The translations under genes and the position numbers were made by a program. The notes below the pieces were generated by a model. That model saw only the letters and a program-made list of their open reading frames with translations, had not been told where the DNA came from and did not search any database. Source: Bacteroidota bacterium (GTDB lineage: Bacteria > Bacteroidota > Bacteroidia > AKYH767-A > OLB10). From it: 64,000 bases of DNA. How positions within the stretch are numbered: the stretch's first letter is position 1; each line of letters opens with the position of its first letter. This document shows, in pieces, positions 25,869-35,971 of the stretch. The stretch covers positions 293,837 to 357,836 of the forward strand of contig JAHEYP010000001.1 of NCBI GenBank assembly GCA_023251535.1, read 5' to 3'.

Positions 25869-27722
25869 TTAGTGATCGTGTGGTGTATTACTTTCTGGTG
25901 TTTCAGAGAAAGGAACAGTTTGACAGATAAAGTCTTCCTTAGCTCCTGGCTTACCGTAATCGTATGGCCAACGATGTACCTCAGGAATTGCACCAGGCCA
26001 GTTTCCGTGAAGATGCTCGATTGGAGTTGTCCATTCAAGCGTATTAGATTTCCAAGGATTCTGAGATGACTTCTTGCCATTTTTAATGCTATAGTAGAAG
26101 TTAAATAAGAAAATAAACTGAGCAAGACCACCGATGATAGCAAACACAGTAACAACGTGATTGATGTTAATTAGGTTAGCAAAACCATCATAAGCAGTAT
26201 TAGCATAATAACGACGAGGAACACCAGCAAGTCCCAAGAAGTGCATTGGGAAGAATGTACCATACAATCCGATTATTGTTAACCAGAAGTGTATGAATCC
26301 TAATTTCTTGTTCATCAATCGACCATACATTTTAGGGAACCAATGGTAAACTCCGGCAAACATACCGAAGATAGCAGATGACCCCATTACGATGTGGAAG
26401 TGAGCAACAACGAAATACGTATCGTGAACATTAATATCTAACGCAGAGTCTCCAAGGATGATACCTGTAAGACCACCTGTAATGAAAGTAGAAACGAGAC
26501 CGATACCGAACAACATCTGCGGAGTAAACTGAATATTACCTCTCCATAGAGTAGTGATATAGTTAAACACCTTTACAGCGGAAGGAATCGCAACCAATAA
26601 AGTAGTGAATACGAATACAGAACCTAAGAAAGGATTCATACCTGTAACGAACATGTGGTGACCCCAAACGATAAACGAAAGGAAAGCGATAACCAACATT
26701 GAACCGATCATGGCTTTGTAACCGAAGATAGGTTTACGAGAGTTTACAGAGATAACCTCAGAAGCAAGACCTAAGGCAGGTAATAATACGATATAAACCT
26801 CAGGGTGACCTAAGAACCAGAATAAGTGTTGGTATAAAATCGGAGAACCACCGGCATGATCTAATGGTGCGCCATCGATAAAGATATCGCTCAAGTAGAA
26901 ACTTGTTCCGAAGCTACGGTCGAACACCAATAACAATGCAGCAGCAAGAAGTACAGGGAACGATAATACCCCAAGGATAGCAGTAATGAAGAACGCCCAG
27001 ATAGTAAGCGGCATTCTAGTCATTGCCATACCTTTCGTACGAAGGTTAATGATTGTAGAGATGTAGTTAATACTTCCTAATAACGAAGAAGCGATGAAGA
27101 ACACCATCGAAACCAACCATAAAGTCATACCTAATCCAGAACCCGGAATTGCTTGCGGCAATGCACTTAACGGAGGATAAACTGTCCATCCACCAGATGC
27201 AGGACCTGTTTCAATTCCCAATGAGAATAACATGATGATACTCGACAAAGCGAAGAACCAGAACGAAAGAGCATTCAAGAAACCTGATGCCATATCTCGT
27301 GCTCCGAGTTGAAGAGGAATGAGTAAGTTCGAGAAGGTACCGCTCAAACCTGCAGTTAATACAAAGAATACCATGATAGTACCATGGATTGTAACTAACG
27401 CTAAGTAGAAGCCGGGATCTAGTTTACCATCTTTTCCCCATTTACCGATTACGTCCTCTAAGAAAGGAAGTTTTGCATCAGGCCAAGCCAATTGCATACG
27501 GAAAATAAGCGACATAAACATCGCGAGGAAGCCCATAAAGATTGCAACATTCAAATACTGTTTTGCAATCATTTTATGGTCGGTAGAGAAGATATACTTC
27601 GACCAGAAGTTATCTTCGTGATCATGATCATGATCGTGACCGTGGTGATCGTGTGAATGACCATGTGCATGCTCATCGGCATGAGCTCCATGGGCCATAC
27701 TGTTATGTGGATTCACTTCCAT
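25869..27722 (-). CDS. coxA: Cytochrome c oxidase subunit I with His-rich N-terminus
   Basis: The 617-residue product is a heme-copper oxidase subunit I of the inner membrane, which reduces oxygen and pumps protons. HPEVYIVLLPALG carries the Cu(B) histidine, the cross-linked tyrosine and the A1-type glutamate. WGHHMFVTGMNP gives the other Cu(B) histidines, and VHDTYFVVAHFHIVMG the heme histidines. About a dozen membrane helices are visible. Residues 5-38 are unusual: a His/Asp-rich run (HAHGHSHDHHGHDHDHDHED) before the first helix, absent from most oxidases. It follows coxB with 61 bp between them and ends the operon; no coxC lies in the window. Confidence 0.97.
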   Translation of the reverse strand: MEVNPHNSMAHGAHADEHAHGHSHDHHGHDHDHDHEDNFWSKYIFSTDHKMIAKQYLNVAIFMGFLAMFMSLIFRMQLAWPDAKLPFLEDVIGKWGKDGKLDPGFYLALVTIHGTIMVFFVLTAGLSGTFSNLLIPLQLGARDMASGFLNALSFWFFALSSIIMLFSLGIETGPASGGWTVYPPLSALPQAIPGSGLGMTLWLVSMVFFIASSLLGSINYISTIINLRTKGMAMTRMPLTIWAFFITAILGVLSFPVLLAAALLLVFDRSFGTSFYLSDIFIDGAPLDHAGGSPILYQHLFWFLGHPEVYIVLLPALGLASEVISVNSRKPIFGYKAMIGSMLVIAFLSFIVWGHHMFVTGMNPFLGSVFVFTTLLVAIPSAVKVFNYITTLWRGNIQFTPQMLFGIGLVSTFITGGLTGIILGDSALDINVHDTYFVVAHFHIVMGSSAIFGMFAGVYHWFPKMYGRLMNKKLGFIHFWLTIIGLYGTFFPMHFLGLAGVPRRYYANTAYDGFANLININHVVTVFAIIGGLAQFIFLFNFYYSIKNGKKSSQNPWKSNTLEWTTPIEHLHGNWPGAIPEVHRWPYDYGKPGAKEDFICQTVPFSETPESNTPHDH

Positions 27723-27783
27723 GTGAATATTGTTTTCTTGCTTTGAAATTTATAACGAACGATTACTTACTTTTTTTTGCGGA

Positions 27784-28815
27784 TTACTTCGCCATTGAAG
27801 TAGCTGCAGAATCAGCAGGTGCCGGAGTTGCGGCAGGAGCAGCAGCTTCTTCTTTAGGGAATACAGCAGACTGTGTTTTCAACCACTCTTCATATTCTGC
27901 TGGTTCAACAACACGAACAGGCATTTTCATATTATAGTGAGCTACACCGCAAATTTTATTACATAACATGATAAACTCGAACTTCGGATTACCTGTTTCT
28001 TTCTGCATTTCTGCAGTCGTTTTTGTAGGCTTGAATGCGAAGCGAGTAGTCATTCCCGGTACCGCGTTCATTTGAACACGGAAGTGAGGAAGGTAAACCG
28101 AGTGAATAACATCGCGAGAGTTAATCATCAATTGTACTTCAGCACCTTTAGGCAATACTAATTCTTTAGCGATTAAATCGTCAGCAGTAGCTGCATCAGA
28201 TGAATCGATACCTAAAGGATTTGTATCGGTGATACTACGGAAGAATGAAGATCCTAACTTATTATCTTTTCCTGCATAGCGAGCAGTAAAATCAAATTGT
28301 TTAGCATAGATCTGAATTACAATTCCCTTCATAGAAGCTGACTTCTTAGTGATTTCATTCCACTCACTCATACCTGTAGTAATTAATGCTGCAAGTACAA
28401 TTGTAGGGATGATCGTCCAAATTGCTTCTAATTTATTGTTATCGTGGAAATAGAATGATCTTCTGTTTTTATTATAACGGTATTTATACGCAAAAAAGAA
28501 AAGAAGAATTTGCGTAATAAAGAACGTAATGAATAAAACTGTCCAATTGATTGTCATTAACCCATCAATTGCTTCACCATGTTCAGACGCTGCTTTAGGT
28601 AAAGTTAAAGGGAGGTACAGGTTCATGATGTAAACCATCACGGATAACCCGATTATCAAGAACGCGATCATACCGATACTATTCCATCGGTTAGCACTTT
28701 CCTGTTCTGCTTCTTCGTTCTCTCCTGAAAGTTTCGATGCAAGAGCCGCTACATTGGCTAAACGCACCAGAACCAAGGTTCCAAAAACGACCGCTAAGAT
28801 GAGCAAGATGTTCAT
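27784..28815 (-). CDS. coxB: Cytochrome c oxidase subunit II
   Basis: The 343-residue product is the Cu(A)-bearing subunit that takes electrons from cytochrome c. Three N-terminal membrane helices (about 2-20, 50-72, 88-110) are seen, one more than usual. The cupredoxin domain follows, with RDVIHSVYLPHFRVQMNAVP giving the first histidine ligand and CNKICGVAHYNM giving the two cysteines, second histidine and methionine. The last 30 residues are Ala/Pro-rich and probably flexible. It lies between actF and coxA, consistent with a supercomplex of alternative complex III and the oxidase. Confidence 0.96.
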   Translation of the reverse strand: MNILLILAVVFGTLVLVRLANVAALASKLSGENEEAEQESANRWNSIGMIAFLIIGLSVMVYIMNLYLPLTLPKAASEHGEAIDGLMTINWTVLFITFFITQILLFFFAYKYRYNKNRRSFYFHDNNKLEAIWTIIPTIVLAALITTGMSEWNEITKKSASMKGIVIQIYAKQFDFTARYAGKDNKLGSSFFRSITDTNPLGIDSSDAATADDLIAKELVLPKGAEVQLMINSRDVIHSVYLPHFRVQMNAVPGMTTRFAFKPTKTTAEMQKETGNPKFEFIMLCNKICGVAHYNMKMPVRVVEPAEYEEWLKTQSAVFPKEEAAAPAATPAPADSAATSMAK

Positions 28816-28865
28816 AGCTTGTTGTTAGTTGTGGAGTATTGAGATAATATTATTTCTTCTACTAA

Positions 28866-30137
28866 TTAAATTGCATGATGCAAGCTTTCTTCCATCATTG
28901 GGTGGTTTTTAGCCACTAATGGAGATTTGCTTAAATAATGCTGAACTAAATACATGAATAAACCGATGAATCCGATAGTAGTACCGATTTCCATTAAGCC
29001 GATTGATCCGATTGAAATTGCAGCTTCGCCATGTTCTGCAACATGAGCAGCACCTTCTGCTGCATGGTGACCTGCTGTAATCATTGAACCAGGGATGATC
29101 ATAACGAATGTATCGATCCAGTGACCAATAAAGACTACGATAGACATTCCCATCAATAGATATAATTTACGTTTTGCATCTCTAGTCATTAAAATCACAA
29201 ACGGAGTAATGAAGTTAATGAAGAAAGAAGCTAACCATAGACCACGGTAGTGATCTTGACGTAACATGAAATAAGTGATTTCCTCAGGGATGTTAGAATA
29301 CCAGATTAACATAAACTGGCAGAACCATAAGTATGTCCAAAAGATACTGAACGCAAACATAAACTTACCGATATCGTGTAAGTGGTGCTCAGTTACTTCT
29401 TGTAAATATCCTTTCGACTTAAGGTAAGTAACAGTAAATACTAATGCAGCGATTGACGTTACAAATATTCCTGAGAACGTATACCAAGCAAACAACGTAC
29501 TGAACCAGTGAGTATCAACGCTCATTACAAAATCCCATGACATGGTAGATTCAGTAACAGCAAATAATACTAAGAATTTAGCAGCTGCAGCTCTATTTTT
29601 TCTCCAGTAACCTACTCCGTCACCTTCGTCGCTTAACATTGAATTTTTACGGAATAACTTCGCGAAGTATGTCCAGATTACGAAATACGCCACCACACGA
29701 ATCCAGAAGAAAGTTGGATTCAAGAATCCGCTTTTCCCTGCTATGATTTCATCGTATTTAGGTGATTTAGGATCGAACAACTCTGCATCCATCCAATGGT
29801 AAAGGTGATGACCACCTAATGCAATAATTACGATCATGATACCACCTGCTACAGGTAATGACTGACCCATTGCTTCCAACGGACGTTTGATTACAGCGCT
29901 CCATCCTACTTCAGCCACATACTGTACAGCTAAAAAGAATGTTGCACATAAGGCCATACCCATAAACATGAAATTATTCATGAGGAGGTTAGACCATGTT
30001 TGTTCATGATGAGTTGCAAACTGAGCGATAATGGCCAGAAGACCGATTATCATCATGACTCCTGCAATCATCCGATTTTTTCGGGTGAATTCGTAAGGCT
30101 TCGTACTTGTTACCTCGATATGATGATGGTGTCCCAT
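28866..30137 (-). CDS. actF: Alternative complex III integral membrane subunit ActF
   Basis: The 423-residue product is a polytopic membrane protein of the NrfD/PsrC family, the second membrane subunit of the menaquinol:cytochrome c oxidoreductase. About ten hydrophobic helices are visible. Conserved-looking segments include NNFMFMGMALCATFFLAVQY, WDFVMSVDTHWFSTLFAWYT, LWFCQFMLIWYSNIPEE and LLMGMSIVVFIGHWIDTFVM. The N-terminus begins MGHHHHIEV and the C-terminal loop is His-rich. It follows actE by 21 bp and precedes coxB by 50 bp. Confidence 0.93.
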   Translation of the reverse strand: MGHHHHIEVTSTKPYEFTRKNRMIAGVMMIIGLLAIIAQFATHHEQTWSNLLMNNFMFMGMALCATFFLAVQYVAEVGWSAVIKRPLEAMGQSLPVAGGIMIVIIALGGHHLYHWMDAELFDPKSPKYDEIIAGKSGFLNPTFFWIRVVAYFVIWTYFAKLFRKNSMLSDEGDGVGYWRKNRAAAAKFLVLFAVTESTMSWDFVMSVDTHWFSTLFAWYTFSGIFVTSIAALVFTVTYLKSKGYLQEVTEHHLHDIGKFMFAFSIFWTYLWFCQFMLIWYSNIPEEITYFMLRQDHYRGLWLASFFINFITPFVILMTRDAKRKLYLLMGMSIVVFIGHWIDTFVMIIPGSMITAGHHAAEGAAHVAEHGEAAISIGSIGLMEIGTTIGFIGLFMYLVQHYLSKSPLVAKNHPMMEESLHHAI

Positions 30138-30158
30138 AATTGATCGTTGATCGGTAGT

Positions 30159-30815
30159 TTATTTTGCCAAGGCAGTTACCTTGGATGAATCTTTAGTTGC
30201 TGTTGCTGTAGTACTGTCAGAACCAATCGGAGAAGCTCCGTCGTTCTGTAATTGATGGATGTACATTACAATTCTCCAACGATCTTCCGGTGCAATTTGA
30301 GCAGCATGTGCGCCCATCAAGTTGATACCGTAAGTAATTGTATGGAAAATTTTTCCATCGGTAAGATCTTTCATCAAACCTCCACGAGAAGAATTACCTT
30401 TTGAGTAAGACGGAGGAGGAGGAAACTTACCGATAGCTACGATACTTCCATCACCTTGACCTGTAGAACCATGGCAATGAACACAGAAAATTTCATACTG
30501 ACGTTTTCCTTCAGCAAGATTTTCTTTGTTTAGCACCAATGGGTTTTTCACGTCGCGACCAGCTGCTTCATAACCTTCGTTAGTTGCAGGGTAGTGAAAG
30601 AAAGTATAGTTACGTGGAACAGTTCCGTCAACCGGATGTTGCATCGTTAAACTATCTGAGAAATTCGGGTTCGCTGAATACACCTCATAAGACGGTGAGC
30701 GATACATGTCCGGCATATATTCCAGGCCGGGTTTCTTAGGGTCCTTGCTACATGACGTTGCTAGCATCATCACTGACGCTGCTCCGGCACAAAGGATCGC
30801 TATGGTATTCTTCAT
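30159..30815 (-). CDS. actE: Alternative complex III monoheme cytochrome c lipoprotein ActE
   Basis: The 218-residue product has a lipoprotein signal peptide ending in LATSC at about residue 22. A single c-type heme site FCVHCHG is at about residue 110, and the later GINLMGAHAAQIAPEDRWRI contains a likely axial methionine. It would carry electrons from ActA/ActB to the terminal oxidase. It lies directly after ActD (34 bp) and before ActF (21 bp). A Ser/Thr/Ala-rich tail ends the protein. Confidence 0.93.
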   Translation of the reverse strand: MKNTIAILCAGAASVMMLATSCSKDPKKPGLEYMPDMYRSPSYEVYSANPNFSDSLTMQHPVDGTVPRNYTFFHYPATNEGYEAAGRDVKNPLVLNKENLAEGKRQYEIFCVHCHGSTGQGDGSIVAIGKFPPPPSYSKGNSSRGGLMKDLTDGKIFHTITYGINLMGAHAAQIAPEDRWRIVMYIHQLQNDGASPIGSDSTTATATKDSSKVTALAK

Positions 30816-30849
30816 ATCCTGGTTGGTATGGATGTGGAAGGTTCGCTAA

Positions 30850-31380
30850 TTATTTATTTATAAATTCTACTGCACCTGCTGATTTCAACTGTGCTTCAAC
30901 GTTTGCAATTTCAGAGTCATCCTTAATCTGGATTGCCATAACGAAGTGGTCGTCAGCCATGCGTGGATGTATTACATTAGGTTCTACGCCCGGTAATAAT
31001 TTACTTCTCAATAAGAAAGTAATAACCATACCGTGAGCAGCACATAATACCGTACTTTCAAATGTTACAGGGATAAACGCCGGTAAATTTTTGTAGAAAG
31101 CATAACTAGGCTTTCCGCCGATATCCATTGGCCAATCAAAGATGTTCATATACCAGATCATCAATAACGCTAAGCTCATTCCTGTCATCCCATAAAGGAA
31201 AGCGCAAATTGAGATACGTGTACGATCTAATCCTAGTTCATGATCTAAACCGTGAATCGGGAACGGAGAAATTACATCTTTCACTTTCAGTCCTTTCTTA
31301 CGAAGGGAACCGATAGCATTCAGCACTACTTCATCATCGTTGAAGATGCCGTAAACGAATTTTTTTGTTGAAGCGCTCAT
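30850..31380 (-). CDS. actD: Alternative complex III subunit ActD (DUF3341)
   Basis: The 176-residue product is the small membrane-anchored DUF3341 subunit. FVYGIFNDDEVVLNAIGSLR begins it, followed by VISPFPIHGLDHELGLDRTR, and two membrane helices lie at about 60-82 and 105-125. The C-terminal segment HPRMADDHFVMAIQI is a typical ending. The start codon overlaps the actC stop as ATGA. Confidence 0.95.
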   Translation of the reverse strand: MSASTKKFVYGIFNDDEVVLNAIGSLRKKGLKVKDVISPFPIHGLDHELGLDRTRISICAFLYGMTGMSLALLMIWYMNIFDWPMDIGGKPSYAFYKNLPAFIPVTFESTVLCAAHGMVITFLLRSKLLPGVEPNVIHPRMADDHFVMAIQIKDDSEIANVEAQLKSAGAVEFINK

Positions 31381-32780
31381 GCGTGTGATTCTGACTTATT
31401 AGAATGTTTAGCAGCTTTTTTCTTTTCGCCTTCTGAAGAAGACTTAATGATTGTCTTCAACTCACTCATTGCAATTACAGGGAATACCCTAGCGAAGAGG
31501 AGGAAGCACGTGAAGAATAATCCGATTGATCCGATATAGATACCAGCTTCTACCCAAGTTGGATGATACATCGCCCAGCTTGAAGGAATATAATCACGGT
31601 GAAGAGAAGTAACGATAATTACAAAACGCTCGAACCACATACCCACATTTACGAAGATCGAAATGATGAATGTTGCGAATACGTTCTCACGTAATTTAGA
31701 AGACCAGAATAACTGAGGAGTAATAACGTTACATGTCATCATACTCCAATATGCCCACCAGTAAGGACCAGTAGCACGGTTGATGAACGCATATTGTTCG
31801 TACTCAACTCCTGAATACCAAGCGATGAAGAACTCAGTGATATACGCCACACCTACGATAGATCCCGTGATCAAGATGATACGGTTCATCATATCGATAT
31901 GGTAGATGGTAATATAATCTTCAAGGTTTAATACTTTACGAACGATAATCAACAACGTTTGCACCATGGCAAAACCAGAGAAGATCGCACCCGCAACGAA
32001 GTATGGAGGGAAGATGGTAGTATGCCATCCCGGAATCACCGACGTAGCGAAGTCCATCGATACCACCGAGTGTACAGAAAGTACAAGTGGAGTTGAAAGA
32101 CCTGCAAGTACTAGAGATACCTCTTCAAAGCGTTGCCAGTTTTTAGCACTACCTACCCAACCGAAGCTTAAGATAGTATAGATGCGTTTCGACATTTTTG
32201 TTTTTGCACGATCACGGATTACTGCGAAATCAGGAATAAGTCCTGTATACCAGAATACCAGTGATACAGAGAAATACGTCGAGATCGCGAATACGTCCCA
32301 TACAAGTGGTGAGTTAAAGTTTACCCATAACGAACCGAATTGGTTAGCTAAAGGTAAAGGCCAGTAACCTACCCAAGGACGTCCCATGTGCGATACGATA
32401 AACGTTGCAGCACAGATAACGGCGAAGATGGTCATCGCCTCTGCTGAACGGTTAATCGATAAACGCCATTTCTGACGGAATAATAATAAGATCGCTGAGA
32501 TGAGGGTTCCGGCGTGACCGATACCTACCCACCATACGAAATTGGTGATATCCCAAGCCCAACCTACAGTTTTGTTAAGTCCCCAAACTCCGAGGCCTGT
32601 TCCTAAGGTGTAGGATACTGAGATGATCCACCACAACAAAGCTGCTGATGACACGCTGAATGCGAGCCACCACCATTTGTTTGCTTTTGACTCTACCGGG
32701 CGGCAGACATCTTCTGTGATATCGTGCCAGGTTTTATCGCCTAGAATTAGTGGCGGCCTGAGTTCCGATTCTTTATGCAT
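31377..32780 (-). CDS. actC: Alternative complex III NrfD-like membrane subunit ActC
   Basis: The 467-residue product is the quinol-binding polytopic membrane subunit of the NrfD/PsrC family, with about ten membrane helices. Segments such as VWGLNKTVGWAWDITNFVWW, VGIGHAGTLISAILLLFRQK, FAVICAATFIVSHMGRPWVG and LVLSVHSVVSMDFATSVIPG match this subunit. A Lys/Ser-rich cytoplasmic tail (about 440-467) ends it. It follows actB by 48 bp and overlaps actD by four bases. Confidence 0.95.
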   Translation of the reverse strand: MHKESELRPPLILGDKTWHDITEDVCRPVESKANKWWWLAFSVSSAALLWWIISVSYTLGTGLGVWGLNKTVGWAWDITNFVWWVGIGHAGTLISAILLLFRQKWRLSINRSAEAMTIFAVICAATFIVSHMGRPWVGYWPLPLANQFGSLWVNFNSPLVWDVFAISTYFSVSLVFWYTGLIPDFAVIRDRAKTKMSKRIYTILSFGWVGSAKNWQRFEEVSLVLAGLSTPLVLSVHSVVSMDFATSVIPGWHTTIFPPYFVAGAIFSGFAMVQTLLIIVRKVLNLEDYITIYHIDMMNRIILITGSIVGVAYITEFFIAWYSGVEYEQYAFINRATGPYWWAYWSMMTCNVITPQLFWSSKLRENVFATFIISIFVNVGMWFERFVIIVTSLHRDYIPSSWAMYHPTWVEAGIYIGSIGLFFTCFLLFARVFPVIAMSELKTIIKSSSEGEKKKAAKHSNKSESHA

Positions 32781-32828
32781 AGGTGACGAATTCTTACTTC
32801 GTTTATATTAATTTTATCTATTCTTTAA

Positions 32829-35800
32829 TTAAGCGTGACCTTCTTCTTTGTTACGAACCTTTGTTTGATAGAACACTGAAGGTTGTACATTGATTTCTGC
32901 CAATAAGTGGTAACTGCGAGGATCTGCAAGTAATTTGTTTACCTCACTGTTTTTGTCGTTGTAATCTCCGAATACGATTGCATTCGTAGGACAAGACTGT
33001 GCACAAGCTGTTTTTATTTCTCCGTCTCCTGGGCGGCGACCTGCTTTCTTCGCTTCCAACTTACCATACTGGATACGTTGAACGCACATTGAGCATTTTT
33101 CCATTACCCCACGTGAACGAACTACTACATCTGGGTTAAGTACCATTTTACCTAACTGATCCTGCATGTTATAAGGGAACTGTTCGTTATCACTGTATTT
33201 AAACCAGTTGAAACGACGTACTTTATAAGGACAGTTGTTAGCGCAATAACGAGTACCCACACAACGGTTATAAGCCATCATGTTTAATCCTTCAGAGCTA
33301 TGTGTTGTTGCTGCAACCGGACAAACCGTTTCACACGGAGCGTGGTTACAATGTTGACACATTACTGGTTGGAAGAATACTTCCGGATTATCAGCAGCAG
33401 GTTTTTCCATCTCTCCATACATCGAGAGTTTTCCAAGACCTTTTTCTTTTGCGTTTTCTTTTGTTGTATCAGAAGTATAGTAACGATCGATACGGATCCA
33501 ATGCATTTCACGTGCACGGCCGATTTCATCTTTACCAACTACAGGAACGTTGTTTTCTGCATTACATGCAACCACACAAGCTCCGCAACCGATACAAGCG
33601 TTTAAGTCGATTCCTAATCCCCAGTTATGATTTGGTTTTTCATGCTCAGGGTTAGCAGTAGTAGCCCATAAGTCTAATTTCTCAGGAGTTTTAGGTCCGT
33701 AAGGAGACTCAATTAACACATCAGGATTTCCTGCTTTAGCATCTTTTAACCAAGATGATAAAGTAGTTTCCTTCACAATCTCACGACCCATCATAGTGTG
33801 GTGAGTTTGTGTTGCTGCTAACGTGATATCTTCATCTACTGTTTTTGCTACTGTTGCACCTGCAGCTACATAGCTGAAAGCACCATTTGATACAGAAGCG
33901 AAAGGATATGCATTAAACCCTACTCCGTTTCCTGCTTTTCCTACGTTTGTTCTTCCGTAACCAACAGCTACCGCAATTGTGTTATCAGCCATTGCAGGTT
34001 GTAATAATACCGGTCCTTTGATCGATACATTTCCTACCTTAACTTCGATAACATTTCCTTGAGTAACTTTTAATTTATCTGCGTATGAAGGAAGGATAGC
34101 AAAATAGTTATCCCAACATACTTTAGAGATAGGATCAGGTAACTCTTGTAACCAAGGATTATTCGCTTGATTTCCGTTTCCTAAACCTGTTTTTTGGTAA
34201 AGAATTACATCTGTACCTGCACTTGGCTTCATTAATTTAGAAGCTGCATCAGATACATTTCCAACGAATGCTGCTGCACTTGTTCCTGCAACTGCTGCTT
34301 CAAAAACTCCGTCTTGTAATGATTTTGTCCAGAATGCATCGAAAGATGTCATTCCGCTTTGCATCGGATAAATTGCCGCTGCCCAGAAATCACGTAAATA
34401 AGTATAGTAATCAGCTTGCGCTGCTCCAGCCCACTTCATTAAGCTCTCAGCTCCCTGACGAGTACTGAACAATGGACGGATTGTTGGTTGTGATAATGTA
34501 AAGTATCCTTTGTAAGGTTCAACATCTCCCCATGATTCTAACCAGTGGTGATCAGGGCAAACATAATCGCAATTTGAAGCTGTCTCATCTTCGCGATCTG
34601 CCAATGAAATTTTACAAGATACTTTTGCTAATGCTGCAGAGAATGCTTTAGCATCAGGCATTGAATAAACCGGATTAGTATTCCAGAAAATTACAGCACC
34701 CACTTGACCTGCATTCATCTCGCCAAGTAATTCAACAACTGCTGCATCATTACTTGATTGCAAATTACTAGTTACATCAAGGTTGATAGTAGAACCATAA
34801 TTACCAAGCATGCTGTTGATAGCATTCACCAACACTTGCTCGTTAGGATCGTTAGATCCGCTGATCACTACACTCTTTCCTTTAGCAGCCCAAAGTTCAG
34901 CAGCAATTTTACCTGCTGCAGCATCAATTGGAGAAGCTCCTGACGAAACAGAAGAACCACCTGCTAAAGCAGCTACTTTATTATAAACAGCAGCAACAGA
35001 AGCTGACTGCTCACTAGGTTTTACTTTATAACGTGCATCTGCATTTGATCCTGCTAATGATAAAGCAGATTCAACTTGGATGTGACGTGACATTGATTTT
35101 TTGCCATCACGTAATTTTCTTCCTACGCCATATTGACGAGAGAATTCGATTGGTGATAACCAAGAAGAAAGGAAGTCAGCTCCAAAGCTTAAGATCACCT
35201 CTGCATTATCGAAACGATAAGAAGGAACTACGGCTTTGCCAAACGACATTTCATTTCCTTTTACGATACCGTAAGAAGAAACTGCATCGTAAGTTACCAA
35301 CTTAGCTGTTGGATATTTAGCGATGAAATCAGCAACGATTTTCTTAGCGGAAGGACTTGCAATTGATGAAGAAACGATTGCAATTTTCTTTCCTGATGCA
35401 GAAGCATCTGCTAATTTCTTAGTGATTTCAGCATCGATTGCTGTCCACTCAGCCTTTTTCTTTCCAGCTAAAGGACCTGCTAAACGAGCGCTATCATATA
35501 AACTTAAAACGGAAGCTTGAACACGAGCATTCGTACCACCTTTAGTGATTGACGAAAGTTCGTTTCCTTCAATTTTAATAGGGCGACCTTCGCGTGTTTT
35601 AACTAAAACACTGCAGTAGTCTGTTCCGTCATAATATGTAGAAGCATAATAATTAGGAATACCTAATGTTACTTCTTCCGGTTTTACTACGTAAGGGATT
35701 GCCTTTTTTACAGGAGCTTCGCAAGCTGCTAATGAAGCTGCAGCAACGCTGAATCCTAAAAATTTAAGGAAGTCCCTGCGGGTAGTTGACGAATCTGATG

Positions 35801-35921
35801 CAGCCTTTCTATTCAGGACTTCATCAACGGGTAAGTGCTCAAAAAACTCATTGTCGCGCAGGCGAACAAACTCAGGAGTGTTATTGAGTTCTTCTACACC
35901 TTTCCAATATCGTTTTTCCAT
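32829..35921 (-). CDS. actB: Alternative complex III molybdopterin-like iron-sulfur subunit ActB
   Basis: The 1030-residue product has a Tat-like signal TTRRDFLKFLGFSVAAASLA ending in a lipobox-like AAC near residue 67, so it is probably exported folded. The long middle part has the molybdopterin oxidoreductase fold but no obvious cofactor ligand, as is usual for ActB. The C-terminal part, from about residue 770, holds the ferredoxin cysteine sets: NACIGCGACVVACNAENN, MCQHCNHAPCETVCPV, RYCANNCPYK and CSMCVQR with CAQSCPTNAI. It relays electrons within alternative complex III on the periplasmic side. It follows actA by 50 bp. Confidence 0.95.
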   Translation of the reverse strand: MEKRYWKGVEELNNTPEFVRLRDNEFFEHLPVDEVLNRKAASDSSTTRRDFLKFLGFSVAAASLAACEAPVKKAIPYVVKPEEVTLGIPNYYASTYYDGTDYCSVLVKTREGRPIKIEGNELSSITKGGTNARVQASVLSLYDSARLAGPLAGKKKAEWTAIDAEITKKLADASASGKKIAIVSSSIASPSAKKIVADFIAKYPTAKLVTYDAVSSYGIVKGNEMSFGKAVVPSYRFDNAEVILSFGADFLSSWLSPIEFSRQYGVGRKLRDGKKSMSRHIQVESALSLAGSNADARYKVKPSEQSASVAAVYNKVAALAGGSSVSSGASPIDAAAGKIAAELWAAKGKSVVISGSNDPNEQVLVNAINSMLGNYGSTINLDVTSNLQSSNDAAVVELLGEMNAGQVGAVIFWNTNPVYSMPDAKAFSAALAKVSCKISLADREDETASNCDYVCPDHHWLESWGDVEPYKGYFTLSQPTIRPLFSTRQGAESLMKWAGAAQADYYTYLRDFWAAAIYPMQSGMTSFDAFWTKSLQDGVFEAAVAGTSAAAFVGNVSDAASKLMKPSAGTDVILYQKTGLGNGNQANNPWLQELPDPISKVCWDNYFAILPSYADKLKVTQGNVIEVKVGNVSIKGPVLLQPAMADNTIAVAVGYGRTNVGKAGNGVGFNAYPFASVSNGAFSYVAAGATVAKTVDEDITLAATQTHHTMMGREIVKETTLSSWLKDAKAGNPDVLIESPYGPKTPEKLDLWATTANPEHEKPNHNWGLGIDLNACIGCGACVVACNAENNVPVVGKDEIGRAREMHWIRIDRYYTSDTTKENAKEKGLGKLSMYGEMEKPAADNPEVFFQPVMCQHCNHAPCETVCPVAATTHSSEGLNMMAYNRCVGTRYCANNCPYKVRRFNWFKYSDNEQFPYNMQDQLGKMVLNPDVVVRSRGVMEKCSMCVQRIQYGKLEAKKAGRRPGDGEIKTACAQSCPTNAIVFGDYNDKNSEVNKLLADPRSYHLLAEINVQPSVFYQTKVRNKEEGHA

Positions 35922-35971
35922 ATCAGTGATGGGAGGATTATCTGTGGTAAAGTATTCTTAATTATAAATTA

